Notes: a model not told the origin generated them from the sequence alone. 64,000 nucleotides of DNA from Adenanthera pavonina (GCA_026686845.1 JAIVEN010000013.1:8204001-8268000); one strand, 5' to 3'; shown: positions 21,922 through 35,150, counted from the stretch's first letter. Program-made: numbers and translations.

Positions 21922-24585
21922 TGTAACACCTTACTTTTATCTATATTTTCCATATATCATAGTATGTACAATGTCCAAATTGTCCATATTAAGAGCTTTA
22001 ACCATTAATAGAACCAAAATATTTGAATAAAAAAAATGTGGTACTATTCATTTAGTTCTCAAGTTTTCTGGATGAACTTTGAAAAATCATAACTTAATCC
22101 AGAAAAATCCTATCAATTTAGTTCAAGTCTCTAAATGAAGCTAGAAACATGACATACAAGATAAAAATATGAAAATTTATTTAAACTGACCAATTACTAA
22201 AGTTTATTACTCAAACTTACACTGTACAAATGGTCATTTCTATCTTTTCCAGGATTTTTGCTGTAACTTTAAAAATTCATATCTAACTCTATACTGAGCC
22301 AAATCATGTATTCTATATGCCATTGGAAAGATAAATATGTCGACTTACCTTCATATTTTTAGTATACATTTATTTGGTCTATACAGGGCACAACATCAAT
22401 TTGAATGACTAGAGATCAGAACATCACTTTTACTGGAACAGTCTTGGGAAAACTTGTATATCTCTCATTGTACAGCTCCAATTGAACTCAAACCAGTGGC
22501 ATATTAACCTCAAAAGATAGATATTTTCATAAATATAAGCCACTGAATTTTTGGAGCTCTGTACGATTTTATATCACTTTTCAAAGAGAAGTAATATATT
22601 CAGTAAGATTCGCAGCCTTTACATCACTGTCCAGTTTTAATCCTGAATTTTGAAATTTCACTATAAATCATGCATACATCTAAATTAAGTGTTTTTTAGC
22701 TCATTGGAAAGCTTGTTCTCTCTAATTTCAGAGCATATATAACACTTGACTTACTTGCCCTGTCTCAGTCAAACAGTATTGACTTTACTTTCATTACTAC
22801 AAAATGAACTTCTAAAAATATAACATGGCAAAGTAGACTTCATAACAAGCTCATATGATCATTCCATGTTTCAAATCCATGCCAAACATTTCAAAATGCT
22901 CATAAGAACATAATAGCACAATGGCATAGATCTAAAAGCATATACATGGTTTTATACATAATTACAAAATATACACTCATAGCTTGAAAACACCATCAAG
23001 CATCATTCTCTTCTTCATTCTCCTTGCCTTTTCTTTGGACTCCTTTGCCATAGATTGTGCCTAGTCATTTGGGATACTTGAGGGATGAGATTGGGGGCAA
23101 TCTCAGTAGCAAGTTACATTTCATGCAATTATTTCAATCATGTCAAATAACTCACATTTGATCACATTTAATCACATCAATCATATTTAAACAATAAATT
23201 GCCACATTGGTCATAAAAAATTCGGCAGCATAACGGCTTAGAAAATGGACATCCCAGGGAATAAAACCCCTCATTTTACAGCCAAGACCAATCAAAGAAA
23301 TCACAATTGCAATATGGCAACACAATTTAATCATAGAAAGACAATGAAAGAACATAAAGCAAGAATATGAAACTTAGCTACCTTTGGTGCTTGCACTTGT
23401 CTTTCCTCCTTAAACCAAAGCTTCCTCTAGTTTTACCAAGCTTCCTTAAGTCTCTAGACATCATTTAACATATGCTTAAACCATTGATTTCATGACTAAT
23501 CACAAAAAACTATCATAAAACTCTTGAAACCCTTAAATCCACAAACTCTTTATTTTAAGCTCTATATTTGAGCCAATACTTGTCTTTAAGGTTTTTCATC
23601 ATGGGGAACTCATTTTTGCCATCAAATTAATGAAAATCAAACTCTTTCCCATCATATTAAACTGACCTAAACAAGGATTTGAGGAGGAAAGAAGTGATTT
23701 TCATTTTCTTACTTCCAAACATATCAAACCTTGTTCCTTTCACTTAATCTTATGCTTTCTCTTTAATTTATGGCAAAAACTCACTTTCTTTCCTAACTCC
23801 CTTATCTTGGACAAAAGTTACAGCAAAAGAGGAGAAGAGGAACTCAAGAAAACTAACCTTAAACCATTCAAAACTTGAAGGAAAAATCATTAGAAGTTGA
23901 GAGAAGATTTTTACCTATTTTTCTTGATTTTTCCTTCTCCTTTTCCTTCTTCCTCTTCTTCCCTTTGTTCTTCACGTGCTTCATCCTTTCTCCACTGCTT
24001 GCAGCCTTCTCTTCCTTCTTTTTCAAGTGGCTTGGACATTCAACATGGGGGAGTATTTATAAATTTCACCAACCAATCAAATATTGCCACCAAATGTCTT
24101 GATTTTTCTTACTTTTTCATGAAAATTAATAAACTAAGGCTATTTCCACATGTGCAGCTTGTGGAGCACGAAATTAAGGGTACTTTGGTTCAAAAATTTT
24201 AGATAATTACTTATCCAGATATATCCTGGACCGGTCTGGACAATTAAAGCTACTTTACCAATATATTTTACTATTATTGGGATACTCATTATAATCATAA
24301 AATCACCATAATATAATTATCCCAATTGGTCCAAATATAAGACCCACACATTTTTCTTGAATGAATACTGCTTCTTCCTGCAGTCCAGACTGACATTTAT
24401 CGGGTAAGATATTAATATTAAATCATAATTACCCAATAAATATTATTTTCATCTTAATAAATTTCATACTATATTCCAATGGTCTTAGCTCATTGAGAGC
24501 TTTATTTTGACTATAATTTTTTATATTTATAAAAATGCCCTTGACACGGGATAAATTTATAATTTTTAAAACTTTCGGGTTATTA
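21922..24585. mobile_element. Long non-coding repeat, possibly a decayed solo LTR
   Basis: It begins TGTAACACCTTACTTTTAT, the usual opening of a class of plant gypsy LTRs, and GGTGTAA occurs at 24575-24581 where GGTGTTACA would be expected. Composition is more even than its surroundings. The region 22050-22790 holds several loosely similar modules (words such as CATTGGAAAG, CATAACTTAATCC, ATCTAACTCTATACTGAG). No long frame exists; those at 23152-23355, 23875-24102 and 23897-24202 are low in content. No internal domain or second LTR is seen. The boundaries are guesses. Confidence 0.35.
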
Positions 24586-24589
24586 GGTG

Positions 24590-25917
24590 TAATTTGCCCC
24601 AAAATTTATAACCTTTTCTTCAATCTCTCCTGCGTCCACCCCCTCGGTGTAGGTATAATTTCTCATTTTTCCATCTAATCAGGAAAAATAACCTTTTTAC
24701 TCTATTTTATGTAAAATGATGTTTACCCATTTTTACAAATTCTCTATATAATTTTAGTTATCTAATATTTTAGAATGTTACTTTGTTAGCCTGCAACGAA
24801 GAACAGAAACATGGAAGCAAAGCGGCAGAGCCCGCGAGAACACGCCACCTAGTTGCATCGGAGAAGCAGAACTAAGGAGCCTTCCTCCCATGTCTCTATC
24901 ACCTATGGTTGACCAAAGAGGAGTGGTTCCATCAAGCCCCGATCCTAAATAGGAACAAATGTTGGATACTTTAGAATATCCAATGCTTCAGAAGTCAATC
25001 ATTAATGCTACTATATATATATATATATATATATAGATACGACTGTTCGGTATTACTAAGCCACTTCTAGTCTTATCCATCTGTATTCAGTATTCACTGA
25101 CATTCCTCTCAGAAAGTTATTCCCAAAGTAAGTGCATATATAGGTGATCTTTCTAGGATAGAAATAATAATTTTTAATCATAATTTTTTAAAAAAATATG
25201 TTTGATTAAATATGAATTTTTTAAAAAATATAAAATGAGTTAAACTTGATTTTAGAATAGAAGAAGAATAGTTACTTTTTTTTTTATAAATTATGATTTT
25301 GGAAAAGAAGGTAAATATTGATTTTATATTATATATCTAAAATTATTTTAAACTTTTACCATGCAAATATGTTTTTTTTTGTCAAATTATGGTTTTGTAA
25401 AAAAAAATCCTAACATAACAATTTACAACAAATTTATTTTTATCAAATTTCATTTTTTATAAATTTTATTTATTCTAACTTCATTTTATAAAATTAAAAC
25501 CAAACAAGTCTTAAATTTATCCTATATAAAACATGATTTTTTTATAACATTTTTTAACTAATTCACATAAATTAATTAAGAAAATTAGTTAAATTATTAA
25601 AATTCTCAAAAATTTAAATATTTTTTTATTTCTATTAATTAAAATAATATGATCTTCATTAAATTAGGATATTAATCATTATTATATACAAAAGGATGTA
25701 AAACCAATTAAAATAAGAGTGCGCTGGAAATATTACTTAAATCAAAATTGATTAACTAAACTTGAGTTCATTAAAGATTTCACTCCTCTAAATAACAATT
25801 TACGAGATTGAGAAGTAAATAATCAAGGATAAAAATAGAAAAATGTTACTTAATATTACAATGCGTTTTATAAAAAGAACAAGAGAAACCTTCTAGGTGA
25901 TGTCTTATAAGGGTGAC
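24590..25917. other. Intergenic DNA, no gene seen
   Basis: It contains a (TA)n run at about 25012-25035. It is otherwise AT-rich and without supported features. Confidence 0.5.
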
Positions 25918-25920
25918 TAA

Positions 25921-26501
25921 GGCTCTATTTGTTTCCACTTCTCAAACTCCCTTCCAAGCCCAAAATCACTTCTCCCATTTTTTGTGAATGTTTGGGTGTT
26001 AAAATGAGTTTTGGTTGCCACTGTGAAATTGAATCAAAACAGAGTTGAGGAAGAAGTAGTTGATTTGTTGCTTTTCCGTTTGTTTCTTTATTTTTATCTA
26101 TATTTATTTTAAAATCAGATAAAAATATATCAATAAAAAAAAAGAACAAAAAAATTAGGAAAATAAAATTTTCATTAAATTTCTCCTATTTATTGATCAA
26201 AATATCCCTTCAAAATTTTAATTTTTATAGATCATGACCTGTAAGAAAATGTTATATCAAATATATTATGTTATCAATTAAATAAATGCAGATTGAATTT
26301 TAGTCCAAGTAAATTAAATTAATCATGAGATAAAGTTTAAGTTCAATTTAGAGGAAAATTATGAGTTTTGTCAAAACCAATTTCCAAATAAATCATCCAA
26401 ACATAAACACGTTAGTTTAATATCAATTTTTATCATAACTACGTTACAAAAACCAATTCTCCCAAAACTCATTTTTAACTAACTGAAAATCAAATGGGCC
26501 C
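25921..26501. mobile_element. Harbinger/Tourist-type MITE, copy 1
   Basis: The ends GGCTCTATTTGTTT and, from the right, GGGCCCATTTGATTT are flanked by TAA at 25918-25920 and 26502-26504, the target duplication of the PIF/Harbinger superfamily. It is related over its length to 34412-34985 in the opposite orientation. Confidence 0.83.
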
Positions 26502-26504
26502 TAA

Positions 26505-28249
26505 AGGGAGTATACTACTTTATATGCAACTAGATTTTTAATTATATGCCTTATAAAAAGGACATGAAGGACATTTTATTTAATTTTAAAAGATATTAAA
26601 TTAAAAAAAAGATCTCACCACTAACTCTTCTCACCCCCAACAAAATTGATATAAGATGACACTAATTAAAATTAATATAGATTTGAAAAAAATTAAAATT
26701 AATAAATGAGTGAAAAATGATAAAAAAAAGAATCTAGAATTAAAAATGATTGAATTTGGGGAAACAAAAGGAAAGAACATGATACCCATCTAAAAAAAAA
26801 GGAAAAAGAAGGACTTTACTTGCAAAAGAAAGAAAGAAAGAACAAATGAGAATAAATGGGACCAACACAAATAGAAAAAAAGAAGAACATAAAAAATAAA
26901 AGAAGAGTGTAGAGCTCGAGAATAGAATAATTAATGCATAATGCGACTCTATCATCCTTTATATTATATATTGATATATTGATTTTCCATGAGCAAATTA
27001 CAATAAATACACACACTTTCCTTCCATTTGGTTTTATAAGATTTTTTTTAATCAAACCACGCAAAGAATAGAAGAAGAATTAGTTGAGAGTCTTTTTTTT
27101 CTTTGAAAAAAAATTATTATATATTTCCAAGACTAGGGATGGAATATGTGTAAAAGTAAATTTATGAAGAGCATTTTTTTAAAAAAGTTCATATTACATT
27201 CTTTTAAAGGGTCATATATTAAAAAACATAAAAAAAAAATTGTTGGAAAGGGTATTATAAGAAAAAATTAAGAAAATTATATATATATATATATATATAT
27301 GGACACACATGTATGAAAGGGTCTTCCGTTCCATGTACTTACATTGAGTTTTATGATGAAGAGAAAATATCAAGAATGAAACTGAGAGAGATTACTCTGG
27401 GAAACAGCAGACTTATGTGAATATAAGATGAACAAAAGGCGAACATGATTCAAAGACTATTATGCTTCTTTGGTGTTGTCGTATTTGGTGCCGTACGTGG
27501 TATATCTTGGCTTCAATAAATTAATTAACATGGCTGCATTTTCACTTTGAAATAGCAAGTCCGATAATATTTGGGCCTAATGAACTTCAGTAAGCTCAGG
27601 TATTTGGATTATTGACCTTTAAGATCCAACAATAAGCTTGGGCCAAACTGGCCCATAACATAATCAGCTAATTTGTTTTACTTTCAAATTTTTATCATAC
27701 ACCTGGTTTGTTCTCATTCTAAACTGCCATTAGTTTTAGTGACTGGTTTCATTTCAAATGTTTAGAGCACACAGTGGCATATAACTCATAAATTTAGCCA
27801 CATATAGTGTCGAGATCTGTAAAGTTGACTATAAATTAATGCATGGGAAGAATCAAGTGACCATTTTTACTCTTAATGAACACTTAAAAATAACAATTAT
27901 GTGGTAGCAAAATTAAAGTCAATGTATTTGGTGACTAGGGATGGCGATTAGGACTCAGGATCACCATATTGTGAGCTTAATCAAGACCCCACATTATCGA
28001 TGGTTCACTCTCTCTCTGTCCCTCAATTTTAGTTTTTAGTTGTTAGATTGATATGCAATGGTGATTCATTAAACAAAATTATGCGTTTTGAATAATATTT
28101 TTTGTGATCAATCTAGACTATTAATTAAATATCAATTTAAGGGCCAAAAGTTAAAATCAAATAAAAAATAAATTGAGAGGATCCAAATTCGGTGAAAATG
28201 CCATCACATGTGACATGTCAGGGGTCAAAGTTTATATAATTTTCCCCAA
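26505..28249. other. Intergenic DNA with a small direct repeat
   Basis: 27440-27575 (ATTCAAAGACTATTATGC, GGCTTCAATAAATTAATTAAC, TTTGAAATAGCAAGTCC) has a relative at 34115-34245 in the same orientation. A (TA)n run lies at about 27279-27300. The frames at 26740-27064 are low-complexity. Confidence 0.5.
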
Positions 28250-29400
28250 GGAATTAAGGAGCAGAAGACGACCTTTTGTTGCTGGGGACAAAACAAAGGT
28301 TCTGTCTGTCTCTCAAAGTACCGTTCTTCAATGTACATATTTAAAATATTCCATTCCCATTGTGGGAATGTTTCACTTTTTCTTTTATTTTCCTCTTTTC
28401 AAGTTCCACTTCCCAATGCTTTCAGACTGATCAAAATGCACACTTTTATTAATTTGCCTATTTCTAAAGTCATATAGTGCAGCATGAGTCTCCAAACATA
28501 ATAAGGCAGCAAGAATGAAGAAATGTAAAGCTAATTTTCTTTTCATACAAGGAACTTATTTCCAAATGATGATCATTGGAAAAGAATACAGTTTTGTTAA
28601 CATCACATATCCCACAATGTGATGATCATATAACAAATATTGCATTGTCACCTACACAACTTTAGATCCTCTATGCTTGCATGTTAATTGTTGGGGGCAA
28701 ATTAAAATATATGAAAAACCAACATTGATATTCTCTATCTGTGCTTCTTATCCCAACACAGGGACTATACTAATTTTCTCTGTATCATTCCAATTTTATT
28801 AGTTGTCTCCAAAGCAACCCAACACTGATATTATATGAACTAATAGGATACTTGTTTTTTTTTTTAAAATAACATTAATTATAAGCCAAGGAAAAGCAGC
28901 AAGCTGCCTCTTCCCTAGGTTAAAGGGGTGTCTCATGCGAAAAAAGAGGAGAATGATGGAAGAAAGATAACTGCAAAAGGGCGAATTAATCATCACACTT
29001 TGGAAAATCAGAACCTTCCTTTGTTGAAGGACCCACCATGGAGCCCCACTCGCAGGAGGGGCTTGTGAGGCTTTTAAAAAATTAAAATTAAAATATTAAT
29101 CAATAAAATATGAGATATGAATTTTCTTTTATAAGATTATATTTTTTGAATACTGAATAAAAAATGAATTTAATTTAATTACCTTTAAATATATGATGGC
29201 AATGATTGGGGGAAACAAGTGTTCTTTTTGGAGTCAAAGTCAAGGTACGTGTATATATATATAAGCAACGAGTAGTAGCGTGCATTTTGCATAAAAAACA
29301 AAAAGAAGTGTGCATTTTGATAACAAGTAATTGTGAATTCTCCAGATTATTATCCCAAACTTGTTGCGCAGCTGAGGAAACGCCATGTCTCTTTCGTTTC
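28250..29400 (-). repeat. Right arm of the diverged inverted duplication
   Basis: This is the reverse complement of landmarks from 19560-20870: GACCTTTTGTTGCTGGGGA (28270), CAAAATGCACACTTTTATT (28432), GGGGCTTGTGAGGC (29057), GGGGGAAACAAGTGTTCTTT (29208) and TTATTATCCCAAACTTG (29347). Confidence 0.7.
28440..28720 (-). pseudogene. 3' fragment of the membrane-protein family (pseudogene 3)
   Basis: Read on the minus strand, TTTGCCCCCAACAATTAAC, AAAGTTGTGTAGGTGACAATG, AACAAATATTGCA..TATAACAAAT and ATTAGCTTTACATTTCTTCATT follow the end of exon 2 and the 3' UTR as in gene 2 (29760-30030). Only the 3' end remains. A trace of the fourth-helix region may follow near 28710-28730 (ATATCAATGTTGGTTTTTC). 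Confidence 0.55.
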
Positions 29401-29907
29401 CTTCTACTTTTGAATCTGGCTAAATTTGAATTTTTAATTTTTAGGGTTTTTCTCTTTTTTCTTACTCTTAATATTAATAAACGCCTAAAACAATGAAAGA
29501 GTATAAATGTTAGAATATAATGTGTGTGTGGGGGAGAGAGTATAAATTTGAATGGAAAAAGAATTTTTTAATGTTGGTATAAAAATTGAATAAAATGCGA
29601 GTATAAATTTTGTTTGATATGCATGTTTAATAATGGAATAAAATTTTTTAAAATATTTAAAAACAAATATGTTCTTGAAAAATATACATCAAATAATATT
29701 AAAAAATATTAAAAGGGAAAAACTTTTAATATTGCGGAGATACAGAATTGAGTCACTGTTTGATACAAGTGTCTCCAAACATAATATAATTAAGGAGGGT
29801 CTTCCATATAATAAGGCAGCGAGGTCATACAATGAAGAAATGTAAAGCTAATATTCTTTCCATGGAAGGAACTTATTTCCCGGAATGTGATCATATAACA
29901 AAGATCT
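29401..29907. other. Intergenic DNA and 3' UTR of gene 2
   Basis: 29765-29907 is the probable 3' UTR of gene 2, shared with the other family members. 29460-29760 is AT-rich with nothing supported. Confidence 0.5.
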
Positions 29908-30709
29908 CTAGCCTTGTACGTTGATTGTAGAGTCATGGTTGCTTTCAGTTCCCTTGCACATGTTGTAAATATATGAACCTATATTCTTACAAGTTCTTGT
30001 GACTGGGTTGGGGGCAAAATATACGAGAAGCAACATGAAATAAAGGATGATGATAAGTGGTAAAAGAGAATCTGAGACCAACACTGATATTAGTGCAGCA
30101 GTTGCCATGCTTCCTGAGATGACAGCTACGTTAGAAGAGAGTTTCAAACAAGGTGAATTAGCAGCTGAGTTGGAAATCTGACACTTGAAGTAGTATGCCA
30201 ATGCAAAGCAATAAAGGAATAAGCATACTACGAAAACCCACATATTGGGAGGGTGTTTTTCCAAAGGAGATGAATTGGGAAAGTGCATTTGAACAATCAT
30301 CGCTGTCGCTGGAATCAGAAATGCAAAGACAGCATGCCAGGGATTTGAGCTGCTGCACATTAATCATCAGACTAATTAATTACAAATGTCATTAATTATG
30401 ATACCATGCATGCATATCAAATTACTGCAGTTCTGTTAAACTCTAACAGATCACACCTCTGCTATGAATCTCAGCAATGGAGAACATTAGGGGAAACGTA
30501 CAACCATAGTCATAGAAAGTAGAAGAAAGCGTGCATGTGAATTAGAGAGAATGAGCATGAATTGAAGTAATATTGTACAAGGTTGAAGATGCAGCATGAT
30601 CAACAAGTTGTTCGTAATTCATAAAAGAAAAAAAAGAAAGCATATATATATATATATATATATACACATACACAATAATTATGCATACAAACCTCACTGT
30701 ATCAGCCAT
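29908..30709 (-). CDS. Gene 2: four-helix membrane protein of the same family (153 residues)
   Basis: Minus strand; exons 30709-30693 and 30352-29908, with a GT...AG phase-2 intron of 340 bases. The protein begins MADTVSSSNPWHAVFAF and is the closest relative of gene 1. It has the same four hydrophobic segments and the motifs QMHFPNSSPLEKHPPNMW, KLSSNVAVISGSMATAAL and NMCKGTESNHDS near the C-terminus. It carries one more residue than gene 1 between the second and third helices (NSAANSPC against TSADSPC). The start is fixed by the first exon shared with the other copies. A TATA box and pyrimidine-rich leader precede it. The family and function are unknown to me. The frame is clean and substitutions relative to gene 1 are mostly conservative, which suggests it is or recently was functional. 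Confidence 0.82.
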
Positions 30710-30790
30710 GGGTATGGATGGACTGGCTGCTGCAGTCGCACAAAATATAGGAGAGGAGAGATGTGGGAGAGAAGAGGAAATGCTGGGATC

Positions 30791-30800
30791 TATTTTTATA
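30791..30800 (-). promoter_or_regulatory. TATA box of gene 2
   Basis: Minus-strand TATAAAAATA lies about 85 bases before the start codon, followed by a C/T-rich leader. The placement is right for a plant core promoter with a short 5' UTR. Confidence 0.65.
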
Positions 30801-30849
30801 GAATGGTGAGGAGAGAGAGACCAAAAGAAAAAGTGATATAAGTCTCCTC

Positions 30850-31439
30850 TTGCGTCGTTACTTCAAGAAAGTATAACTACATTTTTCTTTTTGGCCAAAA
30901 TTAAAAGTATAACTACATTGAGTCATTAACAATGTTTACGAATTACGATACAATTTTTGGTGAAGAAAGGAATCTTTTTTTATTTCTTTTTCTTCTTAAA
31001 AATGATAATTTTAATCTCTATTATTTTAATTTAATTTTTAATTCCAATTTTATTTATTGTTTAAAAATCTACAATTAAGTATTTTGGTTTAAATAAGTTT
31101 TAATGTAGCCTTTATCTTTATATTTTTGTTAATATTTTTTGTCTCGGTTTAACCGATGAGGGCAATTAAAGTATTCTCCGTCGATCGTAGATATATTGCT
31201 AGACATATTTTTTTCAATACTTAGTATGGAATCTGAAAAATAAAATGGATTTTGAGAAATAAAAATTGCTATTTGGGTTTTAAGAAATTTATGATAATTA
31301 TAATTATAATTTTCTTAAATTAATTTGATCAGAAATCATCTCATAAAACTGGTAATACTTTAATGTTTATAAATAATTATAATTTTAATTTTAAATATTT
31401 CAAGATTCCAGTTCTTAAATATAATTTTATCCGAAGCCA
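30850..31439. other. Upstream flank of gene 2, no feature seen
   Basis: The stretch is AT-rich. Inverted words such as TTATGATAATTATAATTATAA appear but no element ends can be fixed. Confidence 0.45.
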
Positions 31440-31835
31440 AGAAATGGCTAGGAACAAAAACATTACTCTTATATTTAGAGCAATCATAAGGACTATATTA
31501 TTGCTGACGTAAAACATTAATTCCGACAGTACAAGAAAAAAATATGTGTCTGTTATAAAATTTCCTTTTGAAGAATCAGTAATATAACATTGAGTTAAAC
31601 AAAATGTTCATACCTTGTATTTAATTTTAAATTTAATAATAAACAATGAAAAAATTAGTTATGTGTTAGCAAAGAAGAATGCCTCCATTAATTTTCATAT
31701 AAACCTTGAACTTTCGTGCCAAAAAGATGGAAGAATACAAGTACCGGAACGTCGGATAAGGGAGGACAAAGAAGGAAAGCAAAATCAGGTCATCTCAAAA
31801 GACCCCCAAGGTGGAGATTCTTTTTCTTAACTCAA
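31440..31835 (+). repeat. Piece of the upstream region of gene 3, without its gene
   Basis: GGCTAGGAACAAAAACATTAC (31448), GGACTATATTATTG (31491), GAATCAGTAATATAAC and GTTATGTGTTAGCAA match 54662-54870 in the same order and orientation. GACCCCCAAGGTGGAGATTC (31801) matches 56927-56945. This is a family promoter flank that faces away from gene 2 and has lost its coding part. Confidence 0.6.
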
Positions 31836-32182
31836 TATATCTATATATAAAATCTATAGGAAACTATCTTATTCATTAATCATGAACTATCTAACTAATT
31901 TGAAATTCTGTGCAACATATTTTAATGCATTGCATGAAATTTGAAAAAAAAATTCTTATTATTTATAATTTGTTAATAGTGTATTTTTTGAAAATTTTAT
32001 TATATATATATATATATTAAATATCAGTCATTTAAATTTTTGTTGAACTTTAATATTCTTTTCTTTTCATCATAGATCAGGAGCATCCCTCATATAAATA
32101 GTATGGATTAATATCCCTTGGAGTATTGCATAAAAAGGTAGAGACACCAAGGACGGGGTTTAGTCCCGCCACATCGATAAGA

Positions 32183-32220
<38 letters not shown>

Positions 32221-34411
32221 ATAGATAATTAAGACATTATACTATTTAGGCATCGCCACACATTAGTTGGTTTTTTCATTTGGTGTTGATTTAAAAAAGG
32301 GGTAAATTCATCTCAACTAAATTTGCTACATATACAAAGGTTAAATAAGAATTAAACTTTTAATCAACTTGAGTTTGTGAATTTAATTATTATTTTTTTA
32401 CATTTAAAAAATATGATAAGATAATACAACGCATCGTTCTGTGTCTGCTGAGAATAAAACTGGGGTTGCAAGGAAAGTTTTTGCTACCGTTTTTCTTTTC
32501 CGAGCTGCAAAGAAGCTTCCTGGGAGTTAGCTCCACTATTTGTCGGCTTAACTCCTCCACGCATGACTTTTACTTCTTCTTGTTCTTTTTTTTTTTTTTT
32601 TCAATGCATGACTTCTACTCTAATCCTTCTTATTCCCTATTCCTATCCCTTCCTCCTCCACCACTCTCTCTCTCTCTCCCTCCCTCCCAATTATATATAT
32701 AAATATTGATAATGAAAAGGATATTGAGTTACTAAACTGATGTTAATGTGTCAGTTGCTTTCGGATGGTGACTGACATAAAGAATCTAATAAAGATTATG
32801 GCAGTACAGTACGAGGGAATAAAATAACTACTTAGAAGGGATTGGACGGTTTCGATGTGAAGCTCCTCCACATGCATGCAACGATATATATCCTTCACTT
32901 AAAGAGGAGGCAATCAGTTTCACCAAAAGATTAAAAAAGGTAGGGAATGATATTACCAAAAGCAAAAAAAAGATAGGGAATGAAGAGAAAAAAACGGGGA
33001 ACAAAATCACTCTTTTCAGAATTTAAAAAAAGAAAAATTAACAATCACCTTCTGGGGCCCACCACACGTCTCTCAAAAGCTTCAAGCTACGTATCGTTTC
33101 ATTCTCATGCAATATAATAAAGAGGAAATTATATTTTGGGACCATTATAGCTATTTTATTTTGCTTTAGAACCTATTGCTATTTATTTTCTTAATTTCAT
33201 CACTAAATCTTTCTATTTTTTATCACTTAAAAATCCTTCTCTATAATTAATTTTATCAACAGGTCTTCAAATGTAATTTCCCAGTAAATAATAGTGTACT
33301 GTATGCGTGTTGTGAGTTGGGGCTCTAAGCAAGCCTAAGGAGTATCACGCAACTGCATATACACTAAAAATAAATTGGGACACTACTTTGAAGAATGAAT
33401 GCATATATAGACTGTCCAAGGGAATGAGGAATGAATGCCCCCATCAAAGCTCCACCATTAACAGAACCCAGCTTTTCCAACTGCAGACTACTTTGTTATT
33501 TATTATTTGAAAACAATTATATTGTATAACTAAGATTTAAAGTTGGTGAAAAAAAACCAAGTTAAAGTCTTTTTTTAAAAAAAAGTTAATCATTTTAAAG
33601 CATCAATATTAGTATTAAATATAATGGAACTTCATTATTACATTTAATTAAAATTAAACATGCATGTTTTCTTGTGCATTAGATGAAATATGAAAAATGA
33701 GTTATATTATTTATAATTTGTTAATAGTATAACTTGCTAACCGTTTTATATAGCTTAAATACAATTACAGAATATGAAGATTAATTGATATTGTTTATGA
33801 ATAATGTGACTTGTTATATCAAGAAAGAAACTAAAAGAGACAAGAAGAAGCTGGCCTCTAGTCTCCTGGGTTAAAGAAAGTTTAAGTAAATTAGGTCTCG
33901 AAGACTTATGAAGGGCAAAGTAAATATTATGGCTTATAGAAGTACTTATAGTTTATCAATTAATGAGATACTCACATAGACAATAAAATTTAAACGTATG
34001 TCTTTGTGGGGTATGAATTGTATTATTAGCAGCTGGACCAATTTACATTGGTGAAGCCTCCAATCTCTACTTAATGCAAGTCTCATGTTCTATATTAATT
34101 GGTGTTTCCATTTGTTCAAAGACTCGTTTTTGTACAAAGTAGCGTCTCTTATGCTTATTTGAAGGAGTTATATTTGTGGTGCAGTGGTATATTGGCTTTA
34201 ATAAACATAGCTGTGTGTTTCTCTTTGAAATAGCAAGTCCTATAAGGAACTCTGATTTGGAATTGTTTTCCCTTCCACTGCTATATATATAGTAACACCA
34301 ATGTTTCTGCTACAAGATTGAGAGAATCGGGTTCGTGCTTCCATTCTACAGTTATATATAGAACAGCTTTTGTATGAAATTCATTCTTATCCTTGCGACT
34401 TGCACAAGTAA
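31836..34411. other. Intergenic DNA with microsatellites
   Basis: A (GT)16 run lies at 32185-32217 and a T-run at about 32586-32602. The frame at 32466-32702 is over T/C-rich DNA and is not credible. 34115-34245 is the partner of 27440-27575. No gene is seen. Confidence 0.5.
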
Positions 34412-34985
34412 GGATCCGTTTGATTTTCAGTTGGTTAAAAATGAGTTTTCGTAGAATTAGTTTTATAACGTAGTTATAATAAAAATTGGTTTTGGACTAA
34501 TATGTTTATGTTTAGATTATTTATCTAAAAATTGATTTTGACAAAACTTATGGTTTTTCTTCAAATTGAGTTTAAACTCTATCTCATGATTAATTTAATT
34601 TAGTTGAACTAAAGTTTAATCTTCATTTATTTAATTGGTAATAAAGTATATCTGATATAATATTTTTTTACAGGTCATGATATGTGAAAATTAAAATTTT
34701 GAAGGAATATTTTAGTCAATAGATAGGAGAAATTTTATAAAAATTTTATTTTCCTAATTTTTTCATTTTTCCTCATTTTTATTGATCTATTTTTATTTGA
34801 CTTTAAAATAAATACAGATATGAATAGAGAAGGAGAACGAAAAAGCAACTATCATTCTACTTCTTCAAAACCTCCATTTTGCATCAAAACTCATTCTCAA
34901 ACGGAAAAAAAAAATTTACCAAATACACCCAAATTTTCATCAACCTTGGTTTTAACCCCAAACCAAGTTTTGAGAAGTGTTCACA
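34412..34985. mobile_element. Harbinger/Tourist-type MITE, copy 2
   Basis: It starts GGATCCGTTTGATTTTCAG after TAA (34409-34411) and follows the reverse complement of 25921-26501 (for example TTACAGGTCATGATATG, AGATAGGAGAAATTT, CAAGTTTTGAGAAGTG). The right-hand 40 bases have diverged or been replaced, so the second end is unclear. Confidence 0.7.
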
Positions 34986-35039
34986 AACACTCACTAAGTG
35001 TCTGGTCAGAAAATCCTCTGTTGGGAGAACACCATTTTT

Positions 35040-35150
35040 TTTTTAATGGAATTGGGATAGCACCATATGGTCCATGGGTATACCTGACCCTACTACTTAA
35101 TGGACCAAGTATTAGACCTAATATTTGGCCCAAGTGAACTGAGGCTTAAG
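35040..35150. repeat. Third copy of a GGCC-rich repeat
   Basis: AATGGACCAAGTATTAGACC, TTTGGCCCAAGTGAAC and surrounding words are shared, in inverted sense, with 3350-3470 and 53160-53270. Confidence 0.5.

Noticed and set aside
26740..27064. Hydrophobic minus-strand frames that look like membrane proteins
   Set aside because: The Phe/Leu/Ser content comes from GAAAG-type low-complexity DNA.
32466..32702. 78-codon frame
   Set aside because: Runs over T-runs and TC repeats; no signal of a gene.
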